Below, piece after piece: positions 40,266-50,100 of a DNA stretch of 64,000 bases. The first letter of the stretch is position 1, and every line of letters begins with the position of its first letter. The translations under genes and the position numbers were made by a program. The stretch covers positions 496,001 to 560,000 of the forward strand of contig NZ_QCXS01000002.1 of assembly GCF_003260015.1 (NCBI RefSeq). Direction: 5' to 3'. Below the pieces are notes generated by a model that made no database searches, had not been told where the DNA came from, and worked only from the letters and a program-made list of their open reading frames with translations. Source of the stretch: Nakamurella deserti. Lineage in GTDB: Bacteria > Actinomycetota > Actinomycetes > Mycobacteriales > Nakamurellaceae.

Positions 40266-40571
40266 TCAGAGCTCGAGGTCCACGACCAGCAGCCCGTCCC
40301 GGCCGTCGGCGGCCGCGGCGGTGATGGCGGCACCCGCGGTCCGGTGCTCGGGGTCGTCGGCGTAGCGCCGCAACGCGTCGTGGTCGGTGAAGTCGGCGAC
40401 CAGGCCGTGGGTGTAGCCGCGTTCGAGGTCCTCGGGGCTGCGGCTGGGACCGAACGCGACCGCGAGCAGGCCGGTCAGCCGGCCCTGCAGGGCGGCGATG
40501 TCGCCGAACGCGGTGAGCAGGTCGTCGGAGGCGTCGGGACGGGCCCGGACGAGCAGGATGTGTCGGATCAT
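40266..40571 (-). CDS. Dabb (stress-responsive A/B barrel) protein
   Basis: 101 aa, the length of one dimeric alpha-beta barrel unit. MIRHILLVRARPDASDDLL begins the first strand with the His of the HxxL pattern, GRLTGLLAVAFGPSRSPED is the second, and GYTHGLVADFTDHDALRRYADDPEH is the conserved core. Family members include olivetolic-acid-cyclase-like and stress proteins; most bacterial ones have no known substrate. It is convergent with the MMPL gene. Confidence 0.85.
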   Translation of the reverse strand: MIRHILLVRARPDASDDLLTAFGDIAALQGRLTGLLAVAFGPSRSPEDLERGYTHGLVADFTDHDALRRYADDPEHRTAGAAITAAAADGRDGLLVVDLEL

Positions 40572-40634
40572 CCGCCGACCCTAGAGCCGGCCACCGACAG
40601 CGGAGCGCGGCCGGGGTGGGCCGCTCACGCGAAA

Positions 40635-40661
40635 GGCCCGGCGGAAGGATCACGCCGGGCC
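40635..40661 (-). terminator. Intrinsic terminator of tRNA-Gly
   Basis: On the minus strand GGCCCGGCG, nine bases, CGCCGGGCC and then TTTC follow 13 bases after the encoded CCA end. Stem 9 bp, perfect, followed by a short T-run. Confidence 0.65.
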
Positions 40662-40673
40662 GTGGAAGCGCGG

Positions 40674-40747
40674 TGGAGCGGGCGACGAGGATCGAACTCG
40701 CGTCATCAGTTTGGAAGACTGAGGCTCTACCATTGAGCTACGCCCGC
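40674..40747 (-). tRNA. tRNA-Gly (anticodon TCC)
   Basis: Read on the minus strand: acceptor GCGGGCG pairs with CGCCCGC, D arm GTAGCTCAATGGTAGAG, anticodon loop CTTCCAA between CAGT and ACTG, and T loop GTTCGATCC. Discriminator T, and the 3' CCA is encoded at 40674-40676. Reads GGA/GGG glycine codons. Confidence 0.93.
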
Positions 40748-40890
40748 AACGGCCTGATCGGCCGGAACTCGGTGCCGATCATACCGGACACGGCGGGCCG
40801 CTCCGCGCGCGGCGGCCGGGACGGCGGGCCACGCCTCCGTGCCGGGCTAGGGTGGGTCGGTACGCCGGTCCCCGACGGCCGCGCGTACGC

Positions 40891-40964
40891 CGGGGTGTAG
40901 CGCAGCTTGGTAGCGCATCCGCTTTGGGAGCGGAGGGTCGCAGGTTCAAATCCTGTCACCCCGA
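40891..40964 (+). tRNA. tRNA-Pro (anticodon TGG)
   Basis: Acceptor CGGGGTG pairs with CACCCCG, D arm GTAGCGCAGCTTGGTAGCGC, anticodon loop TTTGGGA, and T loop GTTCAAATCC. Discriminator A; the CCA end is not encoded. It is divergent from tRNA-Gly and lies 143 bases from it. Confidence 0.93.
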
Positions 40965-41027
40965 CGGCAGGACCGGCTCCGGTGTCGCTCGGGCCCCGGC
41001 CGCGCCGCCGTCCGGGAGGGACATCTG

Positions 41028-41237
41028 ATGAGTGACACCGCCGACGCCGTCTCCGAGTCCGTCCGGCAGGCCGATCCCGAGCTGGTGGAGGTGTTCCGCA
41101 CCTTCGAGACCGCCCTGTGGGCCCACATCAACGCCCCCGACACCCCCGAGGGTCGGCGGGCGGTGGCGGCGGCGGTCGCGGCGGAACTCGCCCGCGTGCG
41201 CGGTGCGGTCGACACCGAGCTCCAGATCGTCTCCTGA
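41028..41237 (+). CDS. Small hypothetical helical protein
   Basis: 69 aa. MSDTADAVSESVRQADPELV continues through LVEVFRTFETALWAHINAP and a helix AVAAAVAAELARVRGAVDTE. It is acidic and predicted all-helical, with no signal peptide or cysteine. Third positions are nearly all G or C and GGGAGGG lies eight bases before the ATG, so it is probably real. It lies between tRNA-Pro and tig. No family is recognised. Confidence 0.6.
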   Translation: MSDTADAVSESVRQADPELVEVFRTFETALWAHINAPDTPEGRRAVAAAVAAELARVRGAVDTELQIVS

Positions 41238-41292
41238 CCGCAACCCCGGGACCCGCGCCGCGCGACGGTCAGGGGCGTCTCGCGGGCTCGCC

Positions 41293-41298
41293 TAGACT
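41293..41298 (+). promoter_or_regulatory. Probable -10 box for tig
   Basis: TAGACT lies about 90 bases upstream of the tig start, giving a leader that contains a small hairpin (CGCAGG...CCTGCG). No good -35 is seen. Confidence 0.35.
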
Positions 41299-41388
41299 CG
41301 CACGGGGAAATCGCAGGGATCGTCCTGCGGAAAGTCACACGCACACACGCAGATCGCGCACGTCAGCGCAGTCGAGGAGCAATACACA

Positions 41389-42879
41389 GTGAAGAGCACC
41401 GTCGAACACGTGAACCCGACCCGGGTCAAGCTCAACGTCGAGGTTCCGTTCGACGAGCTCAAGCCGCACTTCGACAAGGCCTACAAGACGCTGGCCGGCC
41501 AGGTCCGTGTCCCGGGCTTCCGTCCCGGCAAGGTCCCGGCGAAGATCATCGACGCGCGCGTCGGCCGCGGCACCATCCTGTCCGAGGTCGTGAACGAGGC
41601 GATCCCGCAGATGTACGGCCAGGCCGTCAACGAGAACGCGCTGACCCCGCTGGGCCAGCCCGAGATCGAGGTCACCGAGATCGAGGACGGTCAGACCCTG
41701 GCGTTCACCGCCGAGGTCGACATCCGCCCCGAGATCACCGTCCCCGACGTGAGTTCCATCTCCGTCGTGGTCGACGACGTGGTCGTCGAGGACGCCGACG
41801 TCGACACCGAGATCGAGGCGCTGCGCGACCGTTTCGCCACCGTCACGCCGGTCGAGCGGGCCGCCGTCGACGGCGACCTGATCAGCGTCGACCTGCGTGC
41901 CTCGGTCAACGGTGAGGCGCTGGACGACGCGACCGCCGACGACCTGAGCTACCGCATCGGCTCCGGCGACCTGGTCGACGGCATCGACGAGGCCGTCACC
42001 GGTCTGTCGGCCGGCGAGAGCGCCACCTTCACCACCAAGCTCGTCGCCGGTGAGCACGCCGGCAACGACGCCGACGTCACGGTCACCGTGAACTCGGTCA
42101 AGGAGCGCGAGCTGCCGGCCGTCGACGACGAGTTCGCCGCCGAGGCCTCCCAGTTCGACACCGTCGAGGAGATGCGTGCCGATCTGGTCGAGCGGGTCCG
42201 CCGGACCAAGAACCAGGCCCAGGGCGCCCAGGCGCGGGACAAGGTCCTCGAGGCGCTGCTGGCCGCCACCGAGGTCCCGGTCCCCGAGGCCGTCGCCAAG
42301 GCCGAGTTCGACTCCCGTGAGCACGACGTGATCCACGCGCTGGGCCACGACGAGGCCGCGCTCGCCGCCTGGCTCGAGGAGGAGGGCAAGACCAAGGACG
42401 AGCTCGACACCGAGTTGAAGGCCGCCTCCGAGCAGAGCGTGAAGACGCAGCTGCTGCTGGACGCGATGGCCGAGGCCTCGGGCGTCGGCGTCAGCCAGGA
42501 GGAGTTCACCGAGCGCATCATCTTCAACGCGCAGCGGTTCGGGGTCGCCCCCGACGAGTACTTCAAGCGCATCCAGGAGCAGAACCAGCTCGGTGCGGTC
42601 TTCGCCGAGGTCCGTCGGGCCAAGGCGCTGGCCGACGCCGTCTCCCGCGCGACCGTCACCGACGCGAGCGGCAACGTCCTGGACGTCGCGGCGCTGTTCG
42701 GCTTCGAGCCGGTCGCCGACGAGGCGACTGACACCGACGTCGTGGACACCGACGCCGTGGACTCCCAGGCCCCGGAACTCGACGACTCCGACGAGAACGT
42801 CGAGATCATCGACGCCGTCTCCGAGACCGTCCCCGCGGCAGACCAGGACTCGGACGAGGCGCGACCCGCCTCCTCCTGA
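41389..42879 (+). CDS. tig: Trigger factor
   Basis: 496 aa. Ribosome-bound chaperone and prolyl isomerase for nascent chains. Domains in order: ribosome-binding N-terminus with VPGFRPGKVPAKII (signature G-F-R-x-G-K-x-P), the FKBP-type isomerase domain from about 150 to 240, and a helical C-terminal cradle. An acidic tail of about 50 residues (from EATDTDVVDTDAVDSQ) is a common actinobacterial addition. The GTG at 41389 has GAGGAGC about eight bases upstream. It leads the tig-clpP1-clpP2-clpX cluster, the same order as Rv2462c-Rv2457c. Confidence 0.96.
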   Translation: MKSTVEHVNPTRVKLNVEVPFDELKPHFDKAYKTLAGQVRVPGFRPGKVPAKIIDARVGRGTILSEVVNEAIPQMYGQAVNENALTPLGQPEIEVTEIEDGQTLAFTAEVDIRPEITVPDVSSISVVVDDVVVEDADVDTEIEALRDRFATVTPVERAAVDGDLISVDLRASVNGEALDDATADDLSYRIGSGDLVDGIDEAVTGLSAGESATFTTKLVAGEHAGNDADVTVTVNSVKERELPAVDDEFAAEASQFDTVEEMRADLVERVRRTKNQAQGAQARDKVLEALLAATEVPVPEAVAKAEFDSREHDVIHALGHDEAALAAWLEEEGKTKDELDTELKAASEQSVKTQLLLDAMAEASGVGVSQEEFTERIIFNAQRFGVAPDEYFKRIQEQNQLGAVFAEVRRAKALADAVSRATVTDASGNVLDVAALFGFEPVADEATDTDVVDTDAVDSQAPELDDSDENVEIIDAVSETVPAADQDSDEARPASS

Positions 42880-42988
42880 CCCGTGGCGGTGTGGTCACGC
42901 CGACAGCGAACACCGGCCCGACCGGCGACGAACCGGGGGCCCGCGTGATTACTGTCGGCGTGACGCACCACCGCTGTTGACGCAGTCC

Positions 42989-43012
42989 CGGCGCTGCGGA
43001 TCCGCAGCGCCG
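42989..43012. promoter_or_regulatory. 24-bp perfect palindrome upstream of clpP1
   Basis: The sequence centred between 43000 and 43001 (left half CGGCGCTGCGGA) is exactly self-complementary over 24 bases. It lies 41 bases before the clpP1 start and 110 after tig. It could be a ClgR-type or other operator, or a terminator hairpin for tig; a TTGACG box at 42977-42982 just before it favours an operator. Confidence 0.5.
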
Positions 43013-43052
43013 CCGGTGCCATCAAGTCAACCTGGAAAGCAGGGAGAAGTCA

Positions 43053-43694
43053 GTGAGCAACCGCCACCCCCTGGCCGCGATCGAGGCGGCCGCCCCGGAG
43101 ATCCTCCCCGCGGTGATGCGGGGAACCCCCGGCATGTCGTTGACCGACTCGGTCTCCGAGCGCCTGCTCCGTGAGCGCATCATCCTGCTGGGCTCCGAGG
43201 TCCGTGACACCAACGCCAACGAGATCACCGCGCAGCTGCTGCTGCTCGCCGCCGAAGACGGCGAGAAGGACATCACCCTCTACATCAACTCCCCGGGCGG
43301 CTCGGTCACCGCGGGGATGGCCATCTTCGACACGATGATGTTCATCGAGCCGGACGTCGCCACCATCGCGATGGGCCTCGCGGCCTCGATGGGTCAGTTC
43401 CTGCTGTCCGCCGGCGCGCCCGGCAAGCGGGCGGCCCTGCCGCACGCCCGGATCCTGATGCACCAGCCGAGCGCAGGCGTCGGCGGCACCCAGTCCGACA
43501 TCAAGATCCAGGCCGACATGCTGAACCGGACCAAGAAGGAGATGGCCGAGATCATCGCCGGCCACACCGGTCAGACCGTCGAGCGCATCACCGCCGACTC
43601 CGACCGCGACCGCTGGTTCACCGCCCAGGAGGCGCTCGAGTACGGCTTCATCGACAAGGTCATCGCTCGCGCGTCGCAGAGCCCGGTCAAGTGA
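43053..43694 (+). CDS. clpP1: ATP-dependent Clp protease proteolytic subunit ClpP1
   Basis: 213 aa. Serine peptidase of the Clp complex. The nucleophile is Ser112 in [11 protein letters not shown], the general base His137 in [11 protein letters not shown], and the Asp lies in the [10 protein letters not shown] region. The helix [18 protein letters not shown] precedes it. In actinobacteria ClpP1 and ClpP2 make a mixed 14-mer and both are usually essential. The GTG at 43053 has GGGAGAA upstream. Its stop overlaps the clpP2 start (GTGA). Confidence 0.96.
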   Translation: MSNRHPLAAIEAAAPEILPAVMRGTPGMSLTDSVSERLLRERIILLGSEVRDTNANEITAQLLLLAAEDGEKDITLYINSPGGSVTAGMAIFDTMMFIEPDVATIAMGLAASMGQFLLSAGAPGKRAALPHARILMHQPSAGVGGTQSDIKIQADMLNRTKKEMAEIIAGHTGQTVERITADSDRDRWFTAQEALEYGFIDKVIARASQSPVK

Positions 43695-44362
43695 GCGAGA
43701 ACATCATGAACCCGAACTCCTACGTCCCGACCGGCATCTCCTCGGGCCTCAGCGCGCCCCAGGCCCGGTACATCCTGCCGTCGTTCATCGAGCGCACCAG
43801 CTACGGGGTCAAGGAGTCCAACCCCTACAACAAGCTGTTCGAGGAGCGCATCATCTTCCTCGGTGTGCAGATCGACGACGCGTCCGCCAACGACGTGATG
43901 GCGCAGCTGCTGGTGCTCGAGTCCCTGGACCCGGACCGCGAGATCACCATGTACATCAACTCCCCGGGTGGCTCGTTCACCTCGATGACGGCGATCTACG
44001 ACACCATGCAGTTCATCCGCCCGGCGATCCAGACGGTGTGCCTCGGGCAGGCCGCGTCGGCCGCCGCGGTGCTGCTGGCCGCCGGCAGCCCCGGCCGTCG
44101 GCTCGCGCTGCCGAACTCGCGCATCCTGATCCACCAGCCGGCCACCGAGGGCGTCTACGGCCAGGTGTCGGACCTGGAGATCCAGGCCAACGAGATCCAG
44201 CGGATGCGCACCACCCTTGAGGACCTGCTGGCCAAGCACTCCACGAAGTCCGCCGAGCAGGTCCGGACCGACATCGAGCGCGACAAGATCCTGACCGCGG
44301 CCGAGGCCGTGGAGTACGGATTGATCGACCAGGTCCTCGCCTACCGCAAGATCGACGGCTGA
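43691..44362 (+). CDS. clpP2: ATP-dependent Clp protease proteolytic subunit ClpP2
   Basis: 223 aa. The second ClpP ring: nucleophile Ser123 in [14 protein letters not shown], His148 in [11 protein letters not shown], and Asp in the [11 protein letters not shown] region. The N-terminal 20 residues ([18 protein letters not shown]) form the propeptide removed in the mature protein. ClpX docks on the ClpP2 face in mycobacteria. The GTG at 43691 overlaps the clpP1 stop by four bases; the ATG at 43706 is an alternative. Confidence 0.96.
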   Translation: MSENIMNPNSYVPTGISSGLSAPQARYILPSFIERTSYGVKESNPYNKLFEERIIFLGVQIDDASANDVMAQLLVLESLDPDREITMYINSPGGSFTSMTAIYDTMQFIRPAIQTVCLGQAASAAAVLLAAGSPGRRLALPNSRILIHQPATEGVYGQVSDLEIQANEIQRMRTTLEDLLAKHSTKSAEQVRTDIERDKILTAAEAVEYGLIDQVLAYRKIDG

Positions 44363-44746
44363 CCGTCGCTCCCGGGTCGGCGGCCGCACCTCCGGTGCGC
44401 TGACCGGCGACGATGCACCCGTGCACTCTGGTGCGGCCCGGGCGGAAAAGCCTCGCGATTCCGCCCGGGCTGGCTAGAGTGGAAAGCGTCCGGCACCCTC
44501 CACCGCTCCCGACGTGATCCGTCGGAACGGCCGGTGACGGGGCTCGGGCGAGACGGTGGTGACACACGACACGGGACGATCCGTCCCGGTGTCCACGAGA
44601 TCTTCCACAACGGCCGGAACACAGCGCCGTGCAGCAGAGGCGTCCCGCTTTTCCGGGTCGTCGAACGGTAACGTCGACTCCGAGTGCCCGCGATCATCCG
44701 ACGCGGCGGACACGGCGGTCGGTCTTCTAGGTGATTGTGAGAGCAC
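44363..44746. other. Intergenic leader region between clpP2 and clpX
   Basis: This 384-bp stretch has a terminator at 44436-44470 and a TAGAGT hexamer at 44475-44480 just after it, so clpX probably has its own promoter and a leader of about 260 bases. A short open frame at 44556-44780 runs into clpX but has poor codon positions and is not supported. Confidence 0.5.
44436..44470 (+). terminator. Hairpin terminator after clpP2
   Basis: A perfect 12-bp inverted repeat, GCCCGGGCGGAA with its complement at 44459-44470, and an 11-base loop, 73 bases after the clpP2 stop. Confidence 0.65.
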
Positions 44747-46015
44747 ATGGCGCGCATCGGTGACGGCGGCGACCTGCTGAAGTGCTCCTTCTGCGGGAAA
44801 AGTCAGAAGCAGGTCCGGAAGTTGATCGCCGGGCCCGGCGTCTACATCTGCGACGAGTGCATCGATCTCTGCAACGAGATCATCGAGGAAGAGCTGACGG
44901 AGACCAGCGACGTCAAGCTGGACGAGCTCCCCAAGCCGACCGCGATCAACGAGTTCCTCGACCAGTACGTGATCGGCCAGAATCCGGCCAAGCGTGCGCT
45001 CGCGGTGGCGGTCTACAACCACTACAAGCGCATTCAGGCCGGTCCCGACCGCGGGCCCGAGCCCGTGGAGCTGGCGAAGTCCAACATCCTGATGCTCGGC
45101 CCCACCGGCTGCGGCAAGACCTACCTCGCGCAGACGCTGGCGAAGATGCTGAACGTGCCGTTCGCCATCGCCGACGCCACCGCACTCACCGAGGCGGGCT
45201 ACGTCGGTGAGGACGTCGAGAACATCCTGCTGAAGCTCATCCAGGCGGCCGACTACGACGTCAAGCGCGCCGAGACCGGCATCATCTACATCGACGAGGT
45301 CGACAAGATCGCCCGCAAGTCGGAGAACCCGTCGATCACCCGCGACGTGTCGGGTGAGGGCGTGCAGCAGGCGCTGCTGAAGATCCTCGAGGGCACGCAG
45401 GCCTCCGTGCCGCCGCAGGGCGGCCGCAAGCACCCGCACCAGGAGTTCATCCAGATCGACACGTCCAACGTGCTGTTCATCGTGGCCGGGGCGTTCGCGG
45501 GTCTGGAGAAGATCGTCAGCGACCGGGTCGGCAAGCGGGGCCTCGGCTTCGGTGCCGAGGTGCGCTCGAAGCTCGACATCGACTCGTCGGACGTGTTCTC
45601 CGAGGTCATGCCCGAGGACCTCATCAAGTTCGGCCTGATCCCCGAGTTCATCGGCCGGCTCCCGGTCGTCGCGACCGTGACGGCGCTGGACAAGGAGTCG
45701 CTGATCTCCATCCTCACCGAGCCGCGCGACGCGCTGTGCAAGCAGTACAAGCGGCTCTTCGAGATGGACGGGGTGCAGCTCGAGTTCACCCCCGACGCGC
45801 TCGAGGCGATCGCCGACCAGGCCATCCACCGGGGGACCGGCGCCCGTGGCCTGCGCGCGATCATGGAAGAGGTCCTGCTGTCGGCGATGTACGACGTGCC
45901 CGGCCGCGAGGACGTGGAGCGGGTCGTCGTCACCGCGGAGACGGTGCGGGACAACGTGTATCCGACCATCGTGCCGCGCAAGCCCAAGCGTGAGCCGCGC
46001 GAGAAGAGCGCCTGA
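44747..46015 (+). CDS. clpX: ATP-dependent Clp protease ATP-binding subunit ClpX
   Basis: 422 aa. Unfoldase that feeds substrates to ClpP. An N-terminal C4 zinc domain with Cys13, Cys16, Cys35 and Cys38 (CSFC, CDEC), then the AAA+ module: Walker A GPTGCGKT near 119, Walker [14 protein letters not shown], sensor and the ClpP-docking loop IGF-type segment RGLGFGAEV. The C-terminus ends with basic residues. It is preceded by an independent leader and followed by a very strong terminator, which also marks the left edge of the inserted island. Confidence 0.97.
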   Translation: MARIGDGGDLLKCSFCGKSQKQVRKLIAGPGVYICDECIDLCNEIIEEELTETSDVKLDELPKPTAINEFLDQYVIGQNPAKRALAVAVYNHYKRIQAGPDRGPEPVELAKSNILMLGPTGCGKTYLAQTLAKMLNVPFAIADATALTEAGYVGEDVENILLKLIQAADYDVKRAETGIIYIDEVDKIARKSENPSITRDVSGEGVQQALLKILEGTQASVPPQGGRKHPHQEFIQIDTSNVLFIVAGAFAGLEKIVSDRVGKRGLGFGAEVRSKLDIDSSDVFSEVMPEDLIKFGLIPEFIGRLPVVATVTALDKESLISILTEPRDALCKQYKRLFEMDGVQLEFTPDALEAIADQAIHRGTGARGLRAIMEEVLLSAMYDVPGREDVERVVVTAETVRDNVYPTIVPRKPKREPREKSA

Positions 46016-46034
46016 GCGTTCCCCGCTCGACCGG

Positions 46035-46087
46035 ATCGTGGCGGTTCCTGCTCGCTCACCGAGCAGGAACCGCCACGATTTTCTTTT
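46035..46087 (+). terminator. Strong intrinsic terminator after clpX
   Basis: A perfect 20-bp stem (46035-46054 with 46060-46079, ATCGTGGCGGTTCCTGCTCG and its complement) with a five-base loop is followed by TTTTCTTTT. It is the strongest intrinsic terminator in the window. Confidence 0.9.
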
Positions 46088-46106
46088 CACGGGTTCTCGC
46101 GGCCGG

Positions 46107-46223
46107 TCAGGTCCCGACGATGCGGTGCGCGCCACTGTAGACGTTGAAGCTCGCGTCCCGGGTGAACCCGATCAGCGTCAGCCCGCGGTCGCGGGCCACT
46201 CCCACCGCCAGCGACGATGGCGC
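46107..46223 (-). pseudogene. Orphan 3' fragment of fdhD
   Basis: The last 38 codons of an FdhD-like gene: [20 protein letters not shown] through GAHRIVGT and a stop. It matches the end of intact fdhD at 60906 with changes at a few residues (GV for EL; IV for VL). Upstream of 46223 the similarity stops abruptly. It has no start and is a displaced gene end left by integration of the island. Confidence 0.85.
46135..46198. repeat. Left 64-bp direct repeat (candidate att site)
   Basis: Identical over 64 bases to 60934-60997 (begins CTGTAGACGTTGAAGCTCGC). Outside the core the two copies remain alike at about four of five bases for 25-30 more bases, showing they are diverged gene ends and not a recent copy. 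Confidence 0.85.
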
Positions 46224-46251
46224 CTTGGGTGCAACCTTTGCAACGTCGCGC

Positions 46252-46824
46252 TCAGACAGGGCGATCGTTCTCCCGCGCGCTGAGCTGTACCTGGAGCAGC
46301 TCGATTTGGACCGCGAGCGCACCGATGAGCTCCTCGTCGGTGATGTCGCCTATCACCCTGAACCCGTCGTTCTCCAGTCCGTCCTCGAAGATGACTTTGA
46401 GGACAATGAATGCTCCGTCAGCAGTGTCATCCGCATCGAGCGGCGTCGTCGCCAGATTGTCGACGAGGTCGTTCACTGGGACGAGCTCTCGCTTGACGGA
46501 GCCTTCGTCAATGTCCGCGCCTACGTCGGTTTCGGAGGGGGTCCATGCAGCGACTGACGCTGTCAGAATGCTTCGGTACTGCCTCGTCAACACTCCTAGC
46601 AACTCTGCTGGTTGACAGTGCTCTGAAGCGCGAGTGCACCATCCTGGTTCGCCGTCGGCGGTGCGGGTCCTCAGCACGGCCCAGGCCCAGTCCGCGAAGG
46701 CGGACCGTTCCAAGCTGCTCACCTCACCGGGAGGGAGCACAGTCGAGAAGCCGACCCAATCGTCCGAGAATGTGAACGATGCGTCGTCACTGACGGCGTC
46801 CTGAGGATCGAATTGATCGGTCAT
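46252..46824 (-). CDS. Hypothetical protein in the island
   Basis: 190 aa. Acidic, no signal peptide, no membrane segment. Segments such as [22 protein letters not shown] and [19 protein letters not shown] could form a mixed alpha/beta domain; the C-terminal half has [30 protein letters not shown] and a helix [16 protein letters not shown] recognise no family. The ATG at 46824 has GAAGGACAGG upstream. It is the first island gene at the left edge, transcribed away from the large helicase, with a 279-bp gap between them that must hold both promoters. Confidence 0.6.
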   Translation of the reverse strand: MTDQFDPQDAVSDDASFTFSDDWVGFSTVLPPGEVSSLERSAFADWAWAVLRTRTADGEPGWCTRASEHCQPAELLGVLTRQYRSILTASVAAWTPSETDVGADIDEGSVKRELVPVNDLVDNLATTPLDADDTADGAFIVLKVIFEDGLENDGFRVIGDITDEELIGALAVQIELLQVQLSARENDRPV

Positions 46825-47103
46825 CGCCTGTCCTTCATCTGCTGCGGCCGGGATGGAGACCCTAGCAATGTGTGGCGAGGCCTTCTGAGCCAATCTGCGC
46901 TACCAGCAGTTCGACATCGGCTTCCCTGTGATGGTGGCCGAAGGTCGTAGCGGGTGCTGTCCTCCGGTGGTGTCCACCTGGTCAGGCGAACCGAGCAAGC
47001 GGGGTATTCGTGTGTCCGGATGCCGTCGCAGCGCAGCTGAACACGCATCGGCTGTGTCTGGGACCGGCTACGCTCCCCTCAAGCGCGCCGAACGGGGGAA
47101 TCG

Positions 47104-50100
47104 ATGACAGCGCAGACTGAGCTGACGGCATCACTCGAGGACAAGCTGAACCGCCAGCTGGAACAGTGGCGTCGCAGCCTCATCGCACTGGATCGTCGGC
47201 AGCGCTTGTTGTACTTCAAGCACACCAAGAGCAGCTCGTTCGAGGTCGTCGCACCGGGACCCGTGGAGATCGCCTCGGACCTGAACGGCGGCAGTGTTCT
47301 CCTCGCCGCCCGGCAGGCCGGATTGGCTGCGGATGATGAAGGCTACGACGGCTTGCATGCGCTGGTCAGCGATAAGACGCCGGTGGAAGTGGAACGGGGC
47401 CTGAAGAGGCTCGACACCGTGTCGAAGCAGGTCTACGCCGATCGCGGCCTGTGGACGCTCAATCTCGGCCTGGGAATGCTCGAATGGATCGACCCCGACG
47501 ACGGCAAGCCCGCGCTGGCCCCGTTGGTACTGCTCCCGGTGGAGCTGTCGCGGGCAGGAGTCGGACAGCCATACGAACTCAGCCGAACCGAGGACGAGCC
47601 GATGTTCAACGCGGCTCTCCGACACAAGCTCGATGCACTCGGCATCGATCTTCCCGACATCGATATTGACGACGTCGATGTCGACGGGATCATGAGGAGT
47701 CTGGCGACGGCAATCCTCGACCGGCCGGGTTGGTCCGTGCTGGGGCGAACCGTTCTGACCACCTTCACCTTCCACAAGGAGGCGATGTTCCGTGACCTGG
47801 GTGAGAACCTCGCCACGGTCGCCGCACACCCGATGGTCCAGCTGCTGGCCCTCGGGCCAGATTCCCCTTCTGCGCATTCGCTGTCGTTCGATCCGGTGGA
47901 CGAGTCGACGTTGGACGAAACATTCCCGCCGGAACAGCTGGTCAGCATCCTCGACGCCGACGGCAGTCAGCGGAGATGCATTCTCGCGGTGAAGGCCGGC
48001 CAGAGTTTCGTCATGGACGGCCCGCCCGGCACCGGGAAGAGCCAGACCATCGCGAATATGGTCGTCGAGCTGATGGCCGACGGCAAGACGGTGCTCTTCG
48101 TCAGCGAGAAGGCCGCTGCACTGGACGTGGTCCGGAACCGGATCGGCGGAGCCGGTCTGGACAACTTCCTCCTGGAGCTGCACAGCCATGCCGCAACGCG
48201 CAAGCATGTCGTCGAGGAGCTCCATGCTGCGCTGACTCAGCAGGTTCGCGTCAGCCATCGCTTCGGCGAGTCCGACGTCCAGACGCTGACCGAGGCCCGC
48301 CGACAGCTGACCCAATACGCGAACGCGATGAACGAAACCAGAAAGCCCTTCAATCGCACCATGTTCTGGGCGCTGGGTCGGATCGCCGAGCTTGACGCGC
48401 CCGTGCGGGTCACACCGCTACGAAGTCCCCAGCATGCCCAGCTGACAGGTGGCCAACTCGCCGAAGTGCTCGAGCACGCGCGGCGCCTGGGGTCGGCGTG
48501 GCGCCCCGTGGTAGAGGGCGACGACTTTCTCTGGGCCGGGCTCGCCGCCGACGACCTCGACAATGCGGACGCCCAACGCATGAGTAGCGCGGCCGCCGAA
48601 GCCGGCCGAGCCGCGGATGCGCTGATCAGCCGGATCCACGCGGTCGACGAGGATCTCGGAGTCGCGATGTCGATGTCGGAGCCCGACATCCGGCGGAGAC
48701 TGCAGTTGCTGGATCTCGCCAGCCGCAACCCGAACCCACCCGACATGTGGCTCACCGCACCTGAGATCGCCCACCTTCTCCCGCTGATCGCCGCGCGCGA
48801 GAGCACAGTCGGTGATCTTCTCGGCGCCCGCGGCCGGCTCGAGGCGTCGGTCGGCGACCGCTGGCCGGACGTCGAGCACGAGAGGCTCGCCGACCTCGAC
48901 ACGCTCAGCCGTGCTTCCTGGAAGCCGGAACTGACCCTGAAAGCCACCGAGGTCGGGCATCAGGCGGGATTCCTCGAGGCGGCGGCACCCTGGCTGCGCG
49001 CCATGTCGCAGGACGCAGCTCGCCTCGCTCGCCTGCTTGGGATGCGGGAAGCCCGCATTGACGCAGCCAGCGCGATGACCTACGCGAAACTGGCCGGTCT
49101 GGGGTCGGCGCCGCAACGGCCGGAGGCGGAATGGCTCAACCCGGCCGTCTATCAGGCCGTCCAGGAGTCGATGACCGTTCTCGCGCCTCTGGTGGAGCTC
49201 GTCCGGCGCCGCGACGAGGCGATGCGGGAGGTGTTCAGTGCGCAGGCACTTGACCTGGAGCTGTCGACCCTGCACATCCGGTTCCGTGACACCTACAAGG
49301 GTTTCGCGAAATTCTCCGGTCCCGCGAGAGCTGACCGGAAGGCCCTGAAGGAAGTCACCATCAGCGGCAAGCTCGACAAGGGGGTACTGGCCCACCTCGG
49401 GGAAGCGGCGGAGTGGCAAAAGGCGCACCGCGAACTCGCTACCCGCGAGCAGCGGTTCGCGCCGGCACTCGGACCCCGGTACGAGCGCCTCGACACAGAT
49501 TTCGCGCGTATCGCGGGAGCCGTCGAAGTAGCGGAGAAGGCGGTCCGTCTCGCCGGTGCCGACCTCGACAGTGCTCGTCTAGCTGGCCAACTCGCCGCAG
49601 GAGCGGTACCGGATCCGTCGCTGGTGCCGCTGTCGATGAAGCTCAGCGCAGGTCTGTCCCAATGGGAAGAGCAGTCCGCTGCAAATCTGGGTGTGACAGC
49701 ACGACTCGCGCTCCGCAACCTCACCCTCGACGAGGCCGCGTCGTGGTGTGAGCAGCAGCGAGCGGCTCTGGTGGCTCCTCTCCAGGCCATCGAACACGTC
49801 GCCGTGCTGGCCGGTAGAGACGTGACCGTCGACGAGGCGAGAACGGTTCTGCTGACGGCCAGGGAGGTACAGATCGCCGCGACGACGCTCGAAAGTACCC
49901 GAGACGTCGATGAGTCGACTTTCGGAGCCTTGTGGGGCGGGACGGACACCGACTGGTCGGTGGTCAGGTCGGCCTTGTCGTGGTCCGAGCAGGTCCGGAC
50001 GGCGCTGTCCGGGCCCGTCGCGCCCACGGTTGCCCAGAACTTCGGCACCGTCGCGATGACGCCGGTGCAGTTGGCCTCTCGGATCAACGACTGGGAACGT

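Noticed and set aside
40674-40964. tRNA genes as the island's integration site
   Set aside because: Both tRNAs are intact and 5 kb from the island; no tRNA fragment repeats were found at 46-61 kb.
44556-44780. 74-codon frame overlapping the clpX start
   Set aside because: Part of the clpX leader; poor coding signal and wrong frame relative to the conserved ClpX N-terminus.
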